NCBI GenBank assembly: GCA_963761325.1
Contig: CAVXGZ010000002.1
Span: forward strand, 1,364,001 to 1,428,000
Reading direction: 5' to 3'
DNA: 64,000 nt
DNA from: Streptantibioticus_C sp963761325
GTDB taxonomy: Bacteria; Actinomycetota; Actinomycetes; Streptomycetales; Streptomycetaceae
Below are positions 34,980 to 42,658 of this stretch, piece after piece. Made by a program: the position numbers and the translations under genes. The notes under the pieces were generated by a model. It saw nothing but the letters and a program-made list of their open reading frames with translations, did no database searches and was not told the origin of the DNA. Every line of letters begins with the position of its first letter. Position 1 is the stretch's first letter.

Positions 34980-35185
34980 AGGGCGTGTCTTGTGGATCAG
35001 GGAGCGGCGTCTGGTGCGGTGAGGGGGCACCTCCCGGCCGGAGGCTGGGGGAGCAAGGCGCCGGAGCGCCCCGATAGTGGGTTCTATCGGGGCCCCGTCG
35101 CGCCAGCGGCTGATGTCACGGCGGCAACGCGGCGGGGTGCCGTGCCAGGCGTCGCGAGCCCGTCAAGATCCGCAAGACACGCCCT
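34980..35185 (-). mobile_element. MITE-like element, copy 2 (206 bp)
   Basis: Same element as at 33173-33364, in inverted orientation, with the same AGGGCGTGTCTTG(C/T)GGATC terminal inverted repeats and a central hairpin (GATAGTGGGTTCTATC near 35073). It has a longer central segment than copy 1. It ends exactly at the stop codon of the CarD-like gene. No open reading frame of its own. Confidence 0.85.
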
Positions 35186-35405
35186 AGAGCTTGGTCATCT
35201 TGGAGTAGGGGTTCATGATCCTTCTCTTCATCGATCCGAAATCGATGATGACCGCGGTATCGGGCTCGATGGCGACGACCCGGCCGAGGCCGTGCTCGTC
35301 GTGCGTGACCCGGTCTCCCACGGCGAAAATCTTGGGAGGCGGCTGCGACGGAGGGGCGAAGGGGCTGGTGGGCAGAATGCGGCGCGTTGCTGGAGGCTTC
35401 GTCAT
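35184..35405 (-). CDS. Small CarD/TRCF-interaction-like (Tudor-fold) protein
   Basis: 73 residues from ATG 35405 (MTKPPATRRILPTSPF). The core FAVGDRVTHDEHGLGRVVAIEPDTAVIIDFG resembles the N-terminal RNA-polymerase-interaction Tudor fold of CarD/Mfd-like proteins, and the C-terminus RIMNPYSKMTKL looks complete. The TAG stop (35184-35186) straddles the end of the MITE-like element, so the insertion landed at the stop codon without shortening the conserved end. Function by analogy only. Confidence 0.7.
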   Translation of the reverse strand: MTKPPATRRILPTSPFAPPSQPPPKIFAVGDRVTHDEHGLGRVVAIEPDTAVIIDFGSMKRRIMNPYSKMTKL

Positions 35406-35627
35406 CACCACCAGTATGCGGCCGTCCGGCCGGTCCATGGCGACCGGCGGTCGCACCGGGCCTCCCTATCGGGCACCGGCGGCGACCGGGTGGCCCCGGT
35501 CGGCCGCGTCCTTTCGGTGCGACCGAGGGCCGGCCGGCGCCCCCGCGGCCTGCGGATCCCGGGTCCCGGGCCGGGCGCCGGCCGAACGGAACCGCCGGTC
35601 AGGCCGCCGCCTGCTCCTGGTGGGCCC

Positions 35628-36698
35628 TCACTCGTACTCCGTGCCGCCCTTGCGTGTCAGGTACGCGTCGCCGACCACCTTGGCGACGGCCCGGCCGCCC
35701 AGCGCCTCGCTCCAGCGCTCCTCGGCGGCGCGGATCACCACTCCCTCGCGCAGGTGCAGCGCCCGGCCGGAGACCGTCTCGGCGCCCTCGGCCAGCCCCA
35801 GCACCCGATCCAGCTCGAACGCGCCCTCGAACAGCTTCGGCACGAGCGGCACCTCGCCCGGCAGCAACGCGAACGGGTCCAGCCAGCGCACCCGCCCGTC
35901 GATCTCGGCGCACACGTCGAACGCCGCGTAGCCGGGACCGTCCCCGGTGCGGGCGGTGGCGCCGTACCCCAGATCCTGCACCCCCTGCCCGTACACCTCG
36001 CCGTAGATCCCGACCCGGGCCGCGCCCAGCCGGTCCGCGAGCCGGGCGGCGACGGCGGGCAGGCCGTGGCCGAGGACCGCGCGCCAGTACAGGTTGCCCG
36101 TGCTTCGCCGGAGCGCGAGCCGCTGGGCGCCCAGGCCCTTGGACGTGACGTGGACGGCGCCGGTGGCGGCGTAGTACGTCAGGCAGCAGGCCGAGCCGTG
36201 CAGCTTCTCGGTGACGGTGACCGGGTCGCCGGGCGCGAAGGCGTCCGGATGCCGCTTGAGGTTCTCGATGTCGATCCACGGCAGCAGGTCCGGGGCGGAC
36301 TCCACGTCGCCGCTCATCGACACCGGGACCGGCGGCACCCACTTGACGATGCCGAGCCGTTCCGCGAAGTCCTCGCCGCCGGCCGCCGCCCGCTCCAGAT
36401 CGGTGTCCGCGAGCGCGGCCGGGCGGCAGACGATCCCCTGCGACAACTGGCCGCGCAGCCGCACCGCCTTGACCCGGTCGGCGCCGGACCCGGCCAGCCG
36501 CCCGGTCAGCCCCAGCTCGGCGATCAGCGCGGCGGGCAGCACCGACTGCTCGGGTATGTAGAGCGCGAACTCCCCGCTGCGGTAGGCGCCCTTGGCGACG
36601 ACCGCGCGGTAGAGACCGACCTGCGCCAGCTCCAGCGCGTCGGCGTTCGGGTGGTCCAGGATGGTGAGCCGCTCGGCGGTCACCCGCAGCGTGGACAT
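35628..36698 (-). CDS. ATP-dependent RNA ligase family protein
   Basis: 356 residues from ATG 36698 with GGGGGA upstream. The N-terminal 100 residues form an OB-like domain (MSTLRVTAERLTILDHPNADALEL), as in Deinococcus Rnl-type ligases. Nucleotidyltransferase motifs: motif I EKLHGS (adenylated Lys), YGEVYGQGVQDLGYG (motif III region), REGVVIRA (motif IV) and AVAKVVGDAYL (motif V). Such ligases seal RNA 3'-OH/5'-PO4 ends, often in nicked duplexes. It follows the STM4011-4015 operon on the same strand, but a hairpin separates them. Confidence 0.88.
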   Translation of the reverse strand: MSTLRVTAERLTILDHPNADALELAQVGLYRAVVAKGAYRSGEFALYIPEQSVLPAALIAELGLTGRLAGSGADRVKAVRLRGQLSQGIVCRPAALADTDLERAAAGGEDFAERLGIVKWVPPVPVSMSGDVESAPDLLPWIDIENLKRHPDAFAPGDPVTVTEKLHGSACCLTYYAATGAVHVTSKGLGAQRLALRRSTGNLYWRAVLGHGLPAVAARLADRLGAARVGIYGEVYGQGVQDLGYGATARTGDGPGYAAFDVCAEIDGRVRWLDPFALLPGEVPLVPKLFEGAFELDRVLGLAEGAETVSGRALHLREGVVIRAAEERWSEALGGRAVAKVVGDAYLTRKGGTEYE

Positions 36699-36743
36699 GA
36701 CGTTCCCCCGTGAATGTCCGACATCCGTTGTCCGCCGACCACT

Positions 36744-36771
36744 GTGGCGGGACGACCCGGCATCCCGCCAC
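36744..36771 (-). terminator. Hairpin between STM4011-type gene and RNA ligase gene
   Basis: A perfect 9-bp stem gtggcggga (36744-36752) / tcccgccac (36763-36771) with a 10-base loop, in the 89-base gap. It probably ends the STM4015-to-STM4011 transcript. Confidence 0.65.
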
Positions 36772-36787
36772 GGGATATTCGCCCGCC

Positions 36788-37651
36788 TCAGCCGGACGGC
36801 ACCGGCCAGTCGCGCGGCACGCGTTCCAGCACGCCGCCGGCGAACACGTCGTAGAGCGGCAGTGATTCGAGGTGGACGTAGCCGATGTGGCAGTCGCAGG
36901 CGGCCAGCGGGCAGGGCCGGGGCCGCAACGCCGCACGGTAGGAGCCGTCGTAGAGGTTCCCGATCGGGGTGCGCACGAAGTGGCAGCGGCGGACCGTGCC
37001 GTCGCCGTCCACCGAGACCACCGACTCGCCGGTGCGGCAGGACCGCCCCGCGCTGGCGTGCGGCAGGCGGCTGTAGCCGAACAGCGGGTCCAGACCGGTC
37101 CATGCGGCCGCCTCCTCGTCCGAGTAGACGCGGCCCTCCTGCGCGTTGACCCACAGGTAGACGTGCGCCGGCAGCGTCTCGCGCATCCGGCGGGCCGCGG
37201 CCAGGTGCGCGGGATCGCCGACCACCCCGACGCTGTAGCGGGTGCCCAGCCCGTCCAACTCGGCGCACTTGGCGGCGAACCGGTCGTGCGTGACCTGCCC
37301 CGGGTGGTACGTCGTCCACAGCGCCAGCGACGCCGGATCGGCCTCGGCCACCCAGCGCACCCGGTGACTGAGGTTGGTCTGCACGGCGATCCGGGCCACG
37401 TGCGGCAGCCGGCTGAGCCGGGCCAGCGTCTCGCGGTACCAGGACCGGGTCAGCGCCTCGCCCCAGGGCGTGAACAGCACCGAGAGCCGGTCCTGCTCGC
37501 CGCGTCCGGCGACCCACTCGGCGAACCGCGCCAGCGCGGCCCGGTCGGCGGCCAGTTGCCCGCGGCTGTCGCGGCGCTTGGCGAACGGGCAGTACGGGCA
37601 GTCGTAGTCGCACGAGGCGAGCGGCCCGCGGTAGAGGACGGTCAGGTGCAC
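36788..37651 (-). CDS. STM4011 family radical SAM protein
   Basis: 287 residues. Near the N-terminus, LYRGPLASCDYDCPYCPFAKR holds a CX3CX2C radical SAM cluster motif. FTPWGEAL and VAVQTNLS-like segments (RIAVQTNLSHRVRW) follow. A Cys-rich C-terminal region (GRSCRTGESVVSVDGDG, RRCHFVRTPIGNLYD, CPLAACDCHIGYVH) looks SPASM-like and could hold an auxiliary Fe-S cluster. Family and gene order match the STM4011 set described only by Salmonella locus names. It is the last gene of the operon, 7 bases after the STM4012-like gene. Reaction unknown. Confidence 0.88.
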   Translation of the reverse strand: MHLTVLYRGPLASCDYDCPYCPFAKRRDSRGQLAADRAALARFAEWVAGRGEQDRLSVLFTPWGEALTRSWYRETLARLSRLPHVARIAVQTNLSHRVRWVAEADPASLALWTTYHPGQVTHDRFAAKCAELDGLGTRYSVGVVGDPAHLAAARRMRETLPAHVYLWVNAQEGRVYSDEEAAAWTGLDPLFGYSRLPHASAGRSCRTGESVVSVDGDGTVRRCHFVRTPIGNLYDGSYRAALRPRPCPLAACDCHIGYVHLESLPLYDVFAGGVLERVPRDWPVPSG

Positions 37652-37658
37652 CGGCGCC

Positions 37659-39047
37659 TCACCGGACCCGGTAGCCGGCCATGGCCGCCCGCGCCCGGTC
37701 GGAGAAGAACGCCGGCCCTATCGCGTCGGAGTGTGCGAGCCCCTCCGGCGTCAGCAGCAGCCTGCCGGGCGCCTCCGCCAGCCAGCCGCGCCCGTGCAGC
37801 AGCTCCCACTCGTGCGCGAAGTCCGCCGCCGCGTCCGTCCCGAACCGCGCGCGGTATCCGGCCGCGTCCAGCCCCTCGCACTGCAGCAGCGACTGCACGA
37901 CGTGGCGGCGGCGCCCCTCCCACGCGTCCATCCGCCAGCCGACCTCCGCCCGGTCGAAGTCCCCGGCCGGCCGTGCGACGTAGTCGTCGATGATGCCGCG
38001 GATCTCCGGCATGGAGACCGCGTACTCGAACGAGTAGTGCAGCCGGCCGGTGTAGGAGCGCGCCCCGCTGCCCAGCCCGACCATGCCGTCCGTCTGGCAG
38101 CAGTACTCCGTGCCGCCGGCCGAGGCGGAGCGGGCGCGGCGGAACATCCGCATCGACACCTGCTCGTAGCCCGCCGCCAGCAGGCGGTCGCGGCCCGCCC
38201 GGTACAGCGCCAGGCGCCGGGCGTCCCACTCCGGATCGGGCGCCCGCGTGTCGTCGCGGCGGCCCAGACCGGTCAACGGGCGCACGTAGAGCGGGTAGAG
38301 GTACAGCTCTTCCGGCTCCCAGGCCAGCGCCGCGTCCAGCGAGGTGCGCCAACCGGCCGCCGTCTGGCCCGCGATGCCGTAGATCAGGTCCAGGTTGAGC
38401 ACCGGGATCCCGGCCTCCCGGACGCGGGCGATCGCCGCCTCCACGTCGGCGCGGCGCTGCGGGCGCACCGCCGCGCGGGCCTCCCGCGGCACGAAGCTCT
38501 GCACGCCGAGGCTCAGCCGGGTGGCGCCGCGCTCGGCCAGCAGCGCGAGCCGGTCGGCGGTCGCGGTGGCCGGTGACGCCTCCACCGACAGCGGGATCTC
38601 CCGCAGGTCGGCGCCGGTCCGCCGCTCCACGATGTCGCACAGCCGCTCCAGCTCGCCGGCGGTCAGGAACGTGGGCGTGCCGCCGCCGAACGCCGCCTGG
38701 GCGTAGCGCGCCGCCGGGCCCAGCGCGGCGGCCACCCGGGTGGCCTGCCGGTCGAGCGCGTCGAGGTACCGCGTGGTCAGGTCCTGCGGCGCGCCGATGC
38801 GGGTGAACAGGTTGCAGAAGCCGCAGCGCACCTCGCAGAACGGGATGTGGGCGTAGAGCGACAGCGCGTCCTTCGGCTCGTCCGCCCACAGGTCGGCGAG
38901 CGCCTCCGGCTCGTCGAGCCGCCGGTAGGCGGTCTTGTGCGGGTAGGCGTAGACGTAGCTCTGGTACGGCGATCCGGCCAGGACCTCGCCCGGAGTCGGG
39001 TCAGTGGTGCCGCCGGCCGTGGCACCGGCGGTCGGGAGGGTGGTCAT
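37659..39047 (-). CDS. STM4012 family radical SAM protein (HemN/HemW-like)
   Basis: 462 residues from ATG 39047. SLYAHIPFCEVRCGFCNLFTR carries the CX3CX2C motif in the HemN-style setting, then FGGGTPTFLTAGEL and a second SAM-binding segment GVQSFVPREARAAVRPQ, all shared with coproporphyrinogen dehydrogenase/HemW proteins. The C-terminal domain (GLGSGARSYTGRLHYSFEYA, ...LLLTPEGLAHSDAIGPAFFS) matches the winged-helix end of that family. The gene overlaps the STM4013-like gene upstream. Heme metabolism is not implied; the substrate of this subfamily is unknown. Confidence 0.9.
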   Translation of the reverse strand: MTTLPTAGATAGGTTDPTPGEVLAGSPYQSYVYAYPHKTAYRRLDEPEALADLWADEPKDALSLYAHIPFCEVRCGFCNLFTRIGAPQDLTTRYLDALDRQATRVAAALGPAARYAQAAFGGGTPTFLTAGELERLCDIVERRTGADLREIPLSVEASPATATADRLALLAERGATRLSLGVQSFVPREARAAVRPQRRADVEAAIARVREAGIPVLNLDLIYGIAGQTAAGWRTSLDAALAWEPEELYLYPLYVRPLTGLGRRDDTRAPDPEWDARRLALYRAGRDRLLAAGYEQVSMRMFRRARSASAGGTEYCCQTDGMVGLGSGARSYTGRLHYSFEYAVSMPEIRGIIDDYVARPAGDFDRAEVGWRMDAWEGRRRHVVQSLLQCEGLDAAGYRARFGTDAAADFAHEWELLHGRGWLAEAPGRLLLTPEGLAHSDAIGPAFFSDRARAAMAGYRVR

Positions 39048-39916
39048 GGGCGGGACTCCTCGGCGGTGCGCGGTGCGGCCGGCAGCGTGAAGTGGGCGTA
39101 GGGCACGGTCCACACGACCTCGTGGCCGACGCGGTGGCCGGTGTGGCCGTCCTCGCCGTAGGCCGTGCCGTGGTCGGAGCAGACGATGGCGAAGCACGGC
39201 CGGCGCCGGGTCATCGCCGCGAAGAGCCGGGGGATGTGCCGGTCGACGTACTCCAGCGCGGCGGCGTGCGAGGCGCGCGTGTCGCCGTCGGCGCTCGTCG
39301 CGCCGGGCAGGTGGTGCCAGTTGGGCTGGTGCAGCGCGGAGACGTTGACGAACAGGAACAGCGGCCGCTCGTCGCGGCCCTCCGGGCTGTCCGGGGTCCC
39401 GACGATGCGCTCGGCGAGCGCGGCCTGCGACTCGAACGACGTCGGGGAGGTGACGCCGAGTTCGGGTGACCAGTGGCTCTCCTGGAACAGGCCGGGCAGC
39501 ACCGAGCCGAGCGGTGCCCGCTTGTTGAAGAAGCCGACGCCGCCCACGCACACCGTGCGGTATCCCGCTCGGGCCAGACCGGATACCAGGTCGGGCGTGT
39601 CGTAGACGAAGGTCGAGCCGGCCGTCGACTCGCTGCCCTCGAACCGGGCGGCGAACAGCCGCGGGTGCGGTCCCGGGCGGTCGGCCGGGGTGGGCAGGAA
39701 GCCGGCGAAGATCGCCTGGTGGGCGGCGTAGGTGAAGCTGCCCGGGCTGTGCCGGCGCTCCCAGCGGCCACCGGGCAGCCGGGCTGCCAACTGCGGAGTC
39801 CGTCCCGAGGCAGCCAGTTCGTCGGCCACGTCGAACCGCAGGGTGTCGAGCGTGACCAGCAGGATGTCGTGGCTGCCGACGATGTCCCGCATGTCGGGCG
39901 GCGGTTGTTCGGTCAC
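39044..39916 (-). CDS. STM4013/SEN3800 family hydrolase (alkaline-phosphatase/sulfatase fold)
   Basis: 290 residues from GTG 39916, overlapping the stop of the STM4014-like gene (GTGA). The opening HDILLVTLDTLRFDVADE provides the first metal ligand of the alkaline phosphatase superfamily. PGSFTYAAHQAIFAGFLPTP probably carries the nucleophile. CFAIVCSDHGTAYGEDGHTGH holds the DH/H metal ligands. It ends with an ATGA overlap into STM4012. Members of this superfamily cleave phosphate, sulfate or phosphonate esters; no signal peptide is seen, so it is cytoplasmic. Substrate unknown. Confidence 0.88.
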   Translation of the reverse strand: MTEQPPPDMRDIVGSHDILLVTLDTLRFDVADELAASGRTPQLAARLPGGRWERRHSPGSFTYAAHQAIFAGFLPTPADRPGPHPRLFAARFEGSESTAGSTFVYDTPDLVSGLARAGYRTVCVGGVGFFNKRAPLGSVLPGLFQESHWSPELGVTSPTSFESQAALAERIVGTPDSPEGRDERPLFLFVNVSALHQPNWHHLPGATSADGDTRASHAAALEYVDRHIPRLFAAMTRRRPCFAIVCSDHGTAYGEDGHTGHRVGHEVVWTVPYAHFTLPAAPRTAEESRP

Positions 39917-41121
39917 CGGCGGCCTCCTGTCGCGGAGGGGGTGCGGGAGGCCGCGCGCAGGGCGGCGGCGGTGAACGCGCCGTAGGTGTCGAGACCTTCG
40001 GCGCCCGAGCCGGCCAGACCGGTCAGGCCGGGCAGCAGGTCGCCGAAGGCGTTGACCTCGGCGACCGCGTAACGCCGCCAGCCGATCGCGGGCAGCAGGT
40101 CGACGCCGACGTTCAACGAGCCCGGGAACAGCCCGGCCACCCGCTCGCACATCTCCAACGCGGCCGGCCAGGCCGGCCCGGCGAGCGCCCGGACCGCCTC
40201 CAGGTCGCCGCGTGCCCCGCCCAGGTGGAGGTTGGTCATCGGATGGCGGCTGGTGCGGACCACGGCATGGCAGGCCCGGCCGCCGGTGACCACCACGCGC
40301 AGGTCCGCCGGACGCCCCGACTGGGCGGCCTTCGGCAGCCAGCGCTCCACGTGCAGCGGATCGCGCGCCAGCGCACCGAACAGCGCGCGCAACTCCGCCT
40401 CCTCGCTGTACCGGCGCACCCTCAGCGAGTTGAACAGCGCGGGGGCGCCGTCCGGACCGGCCGCCAGCTCCGCCGAGGTCGTGGCGTGGGCCCGGCCCCG
40501 CGGACCGATCTCCACCGCCGTCACCCCGGAGGCGGACGACCCGTGCGCCGGCTTGACGAACACCCGGGTCATCCCGGCCGCTGCCAGCCGCTCCCGCAGG
40601 TCCTCCCAACCGGTGACCGGCCGATCGCCCTGCTCCAGCGCCGGCGGGACCGGGACGCCGGCCGCCGACAGCAGCGCGTGGGTGCGCCGCTTGTCGAACA
40701 TGACGGCGATCTCCCCGGGATCGGCCAGCACCGCGCACCCTCGAGCCGCCGCCCCGGCCGCCACCGAGCGCACCGCCTCGGTGAACCGCGCGTACCACGC
40801 CGCGCCGCCCTCCGCCCGTGCCGACGCGAAGGCGGCGCCGAACACGTCGCCGCGCAGCAGCCGGTCGACCTCGGCGTCCTCACCGGGCGAGTCGATCCGC
40901 ACCAGCGTCCCGGCCTCCGGCGCCGCGCCGGGAACGCCACGCAGCACGTCCCGCCACGCCACCACGGCCGGCGCGGGCAACCCGGCCGCCAGCGCCGCCG
41001 CGCGGAACGACTCGACCCGGCGGCTGCCCGGATTCCCCACCACGGTGAACCGCGGACCGCCTGCCGCACCGCTGCCGCGGGACACCGCGGCCGCCCGCGC
41101 CATCGCGCGGCGGGCGTTCAT
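39913..41121 (-). CDS. STM4014 family protein (ATP-grasp-like)
   Basis: 402 residues from ATG 41121 with GGAGGA upstream. After an N-terminal nucleotide-fold-like domain (RFTVVGNPGSRRVESFRAAAL) come features of an ATP-grasp ligase: FDKRRTHALLSAAGVPVPPAL, MTRVFVKPAHGSSASGVTAVE (Lys and glycine-rich small loop), LHVERWLPKAAQSGRPADLRVVV and a C-terminal VGVDLLPAIGWRRYAVAEVNAFGD with the metal-binding Glu/Asn. ATP-grasp enzymes join a carboxylate to an amine or thiol via acyl phosphate. The acceptor here is unknown. Confidence 0.87.
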   Translation of the reverse strand: MNARRAMARAAAVSRGSGAAGGPRFTVVGNPGSRRVESFRAAALAAGLPAPAVVAWRDVLRGVPGAAPEAGTLVRIDSPGEDAEVDRLLRGDVFGAAFASARAEGGAAWYARFTEAVRSVAAGAAARGCAVLADPGEIAVMFDKRRTHALLSAAGVPVPPALEQGDRPVTGWEDLRERLAAAGMTRVFVKPAHGSSASGVTAVEIGPRGRAHATTSAELAAGPDGAPALFNSLRVRRYSEEAELRALFGALARDPLHVERWLPKAAQSGRPADLRVVVTGGRACHAVVRTSRHPMTNLHLGGARGDLEAVRALAGPAWPAALEMCERVAGLFPGSLNVGVDLLPAIGWRRYAVAEVNAFGDLLPGLTGLAGSGAEGLDTYGAFTAAALRAASRTPSATGGRR

Positions 41122-41152
41122 CGCTCCTCCGGCCGTCGCCGCGCGGTCCCGG

Positions 41153-42097
41153 TCACTCCGACACCGCGATGTAGTGCCAGACCCGGCCGTGGCTCTCGTG
41201 CGGCTTCTCCTGCTCGCTCAGGTCGACCTCGACGCCGGCCGGCTCCAGCGCCTCGCGTATCCGCCGCATCATGGCGTCGGACAGGAAGTGGTGGTGCAGG
41301 TCGAGCCGGGCGAGGTGGGTGAGCGGCTGCCCGGACAGCAGCGCCTCGGCGCCGGCGTCGGTGAGCACGCCCATCGCCAGGCTCAGCGTCTCCAGCGACG
41401 CCACCACCGGCGCCTGCGCGACGGCCTCGGCCACCGCGTCCTCGATCTCGCTGTCCAGCAGACCGAGATGGCGCAGCGCGGGGAACCGGGTGCCGGACAG
41501 CAGCGGGCCCAGGTCCTCCACCGTGGTGTCGCCCCCGTAGGCATCGGAGCCGAACATCAGCTCCAGCCGCTCCAGCGCGGGCAGTTCGCTCTCCGCTATC
41601 GACCGGACGACCGCACCCGACATGCCGCCGGACTCCAGGCGCAGCACCCGCAACTCCTCGTGCCGCACCGGCCCGAACTCCCGGTGGCCGCCACGGGCGC
41701 CCAGCTCCCGCAGCCGTGGGAAGGCGTTCAGCAGCGGCGCGAGGTCGGTCTGCTCGATCCAGGAGACCTCGTTCTCCTCGGAGACCACGTCGGCGAGGAA
41801 GAACCCGGTGAGTGCGGGGAGGCGGTCCGCCGCGTCGATCACCCGCCGCAGCTCCACGCCGAGGTCGCTCTCGTACATCTCGTCGCTCCAGGCGCCGATG
41901 ACCAGCGCGGTGACGCGGGTGGTGTCGACGGAGTCGAGGAAACGCGGCCAGATCTCCGCCAGATCCTCCTCACCGTCCCAGTCGAAGCGCAGCCGCCAGG
42001 CCACGGCGTCCGGCTCGGGCAGCGGGGCCTTCGACCCCGCGGCGGGCAGGTCGAAGACCGGCAGGCCGTGGAAGTGGGTCAGGTGCTCGCTGAACAT
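41153..42097 (-). CDS. STM4015 family protein (leucine-rich-repeat-like)
   Basis: 314 residues from ATG 42097, with GGAGA upstream on its strand. The N-terminus MFSEHLTHFHGLPVFDLP is typical of the family. The middle and C-terminal parts show irregular leucine-rich repeats: FPRLRELGARGG, ELRVLRLESGGMSG, LPALERLELMFGSDAYGG, FPALRHLGLLDSEIEDAV, VASLETLSLAMGVLTDAG, LTHLARLDLHHHFLSDAM. This suggests a binding scaffold rather than an enzyme. It is the first gene of the five-gene operon, 31 bases from STM4014. Confidence 0.87.
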   Translation of the reverse strand: MFSEHLTHFHGLPVFDLPAAGSKAPLPEPDAVAWRLRFDWDGEEDLAEIWPRFLDSVDTTRVTALVIGAWSDEMYESDLGVELRRVIDAADRLPALTGFFLADVVSEENEVSWIEQTDLAPLLNAFPRLRELGARGGHREFGPVRHEELRVLRLESGGMSGAVVRSIAESELPALERLELMFGSDAYGGDTTVEDLGPLLSGTRFPALRHLGLLDSEIEDAVAEAVAQAPVVASLETLSLAMGVLTDAGAEALLSGQPLTHLARLDLHHHFLSDAMMRRIREALEPAGVEVDLSEQEKPHESHGRVWHYIAVSE

Positions 42098-42263
42098 CGG
42101 TCGTTCTCCTCGAAGCCGGCTCGTACAGTGGCCAACTCCTATCAGCAGCCGCTGACATCCGTGCCGACGGCCGGTGTGCGACCGGTTGTCAGACCCTCCT
42201 CGTAGCGTCGGTGGTGTCGCAAGGCGAGGGGCCCGATCCGGGGTCCGGGGGAGAGGTGTGTCC

Positions 42264-42590
42264 ATGTATCGACAAGGTGATCTGCTGATCGTCCCGGTGG
42301 CGCCGGAGGCCGTGCCGGCGAGTGAGCGGACGCTGCCGCGCGAGCCACGCGACGGGCGCGGCCGGCTCGTGCTGGCGCTCGGCGAGGCGACCGGTCACGC
42401 CCACGCGGTCGTCGGTCCCGGTTCGCTGGCCCGCGAGTCCGGCCCGCTCGCCCCCGCGTGGCTCCACCTCCCCGAGGGCGGTCGCGTCGTCCACGAGGAA
42501 CACGCCGCGATACCGCTGCCGCGCGGCTGGTACCGGGTGGTCCGCCAACGCGAATACGTACCCGGCAGCGTCCGGGTGGTCGTCGACTGA
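42264..42590 (+). CDS. Small conserved protein upstream of the DUF6745-like gene
   Basis: 108 residues from ATG 42264 with GGGGGAGAGG upstream. Sequence: MYRQGDLLIVPV..., LVLALGEATGHAHAVVGPG, LHLPEGGRVVHEEHAAIPLPRGWYRVVRQREY. It looks like a small beta-rich (double-psi or cupin-like) domain with several His. It directly precedes the DUF6745-like gene with a 68-base gap on the same strand; pairs of this type recur in actinobacteria. No known function. Confidence 0.75.
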   Translation: MYRQGDLLIVPVAPEAVPASERTLPREPRDGRGRLVLALGEATGHAHAVVGPGSLARESGPLAPAWLHLPEGGRVVHEEHAAIPLPRGWYRVVRQREYVPGSVRVVVD

Positions 42591-42658
42591 CGGACCCGGC
42601 GGTGCGGCGGCGGACGGGTCGGCGGAGTGCGGACGAACGAGACGAGGGAGAACACGCG

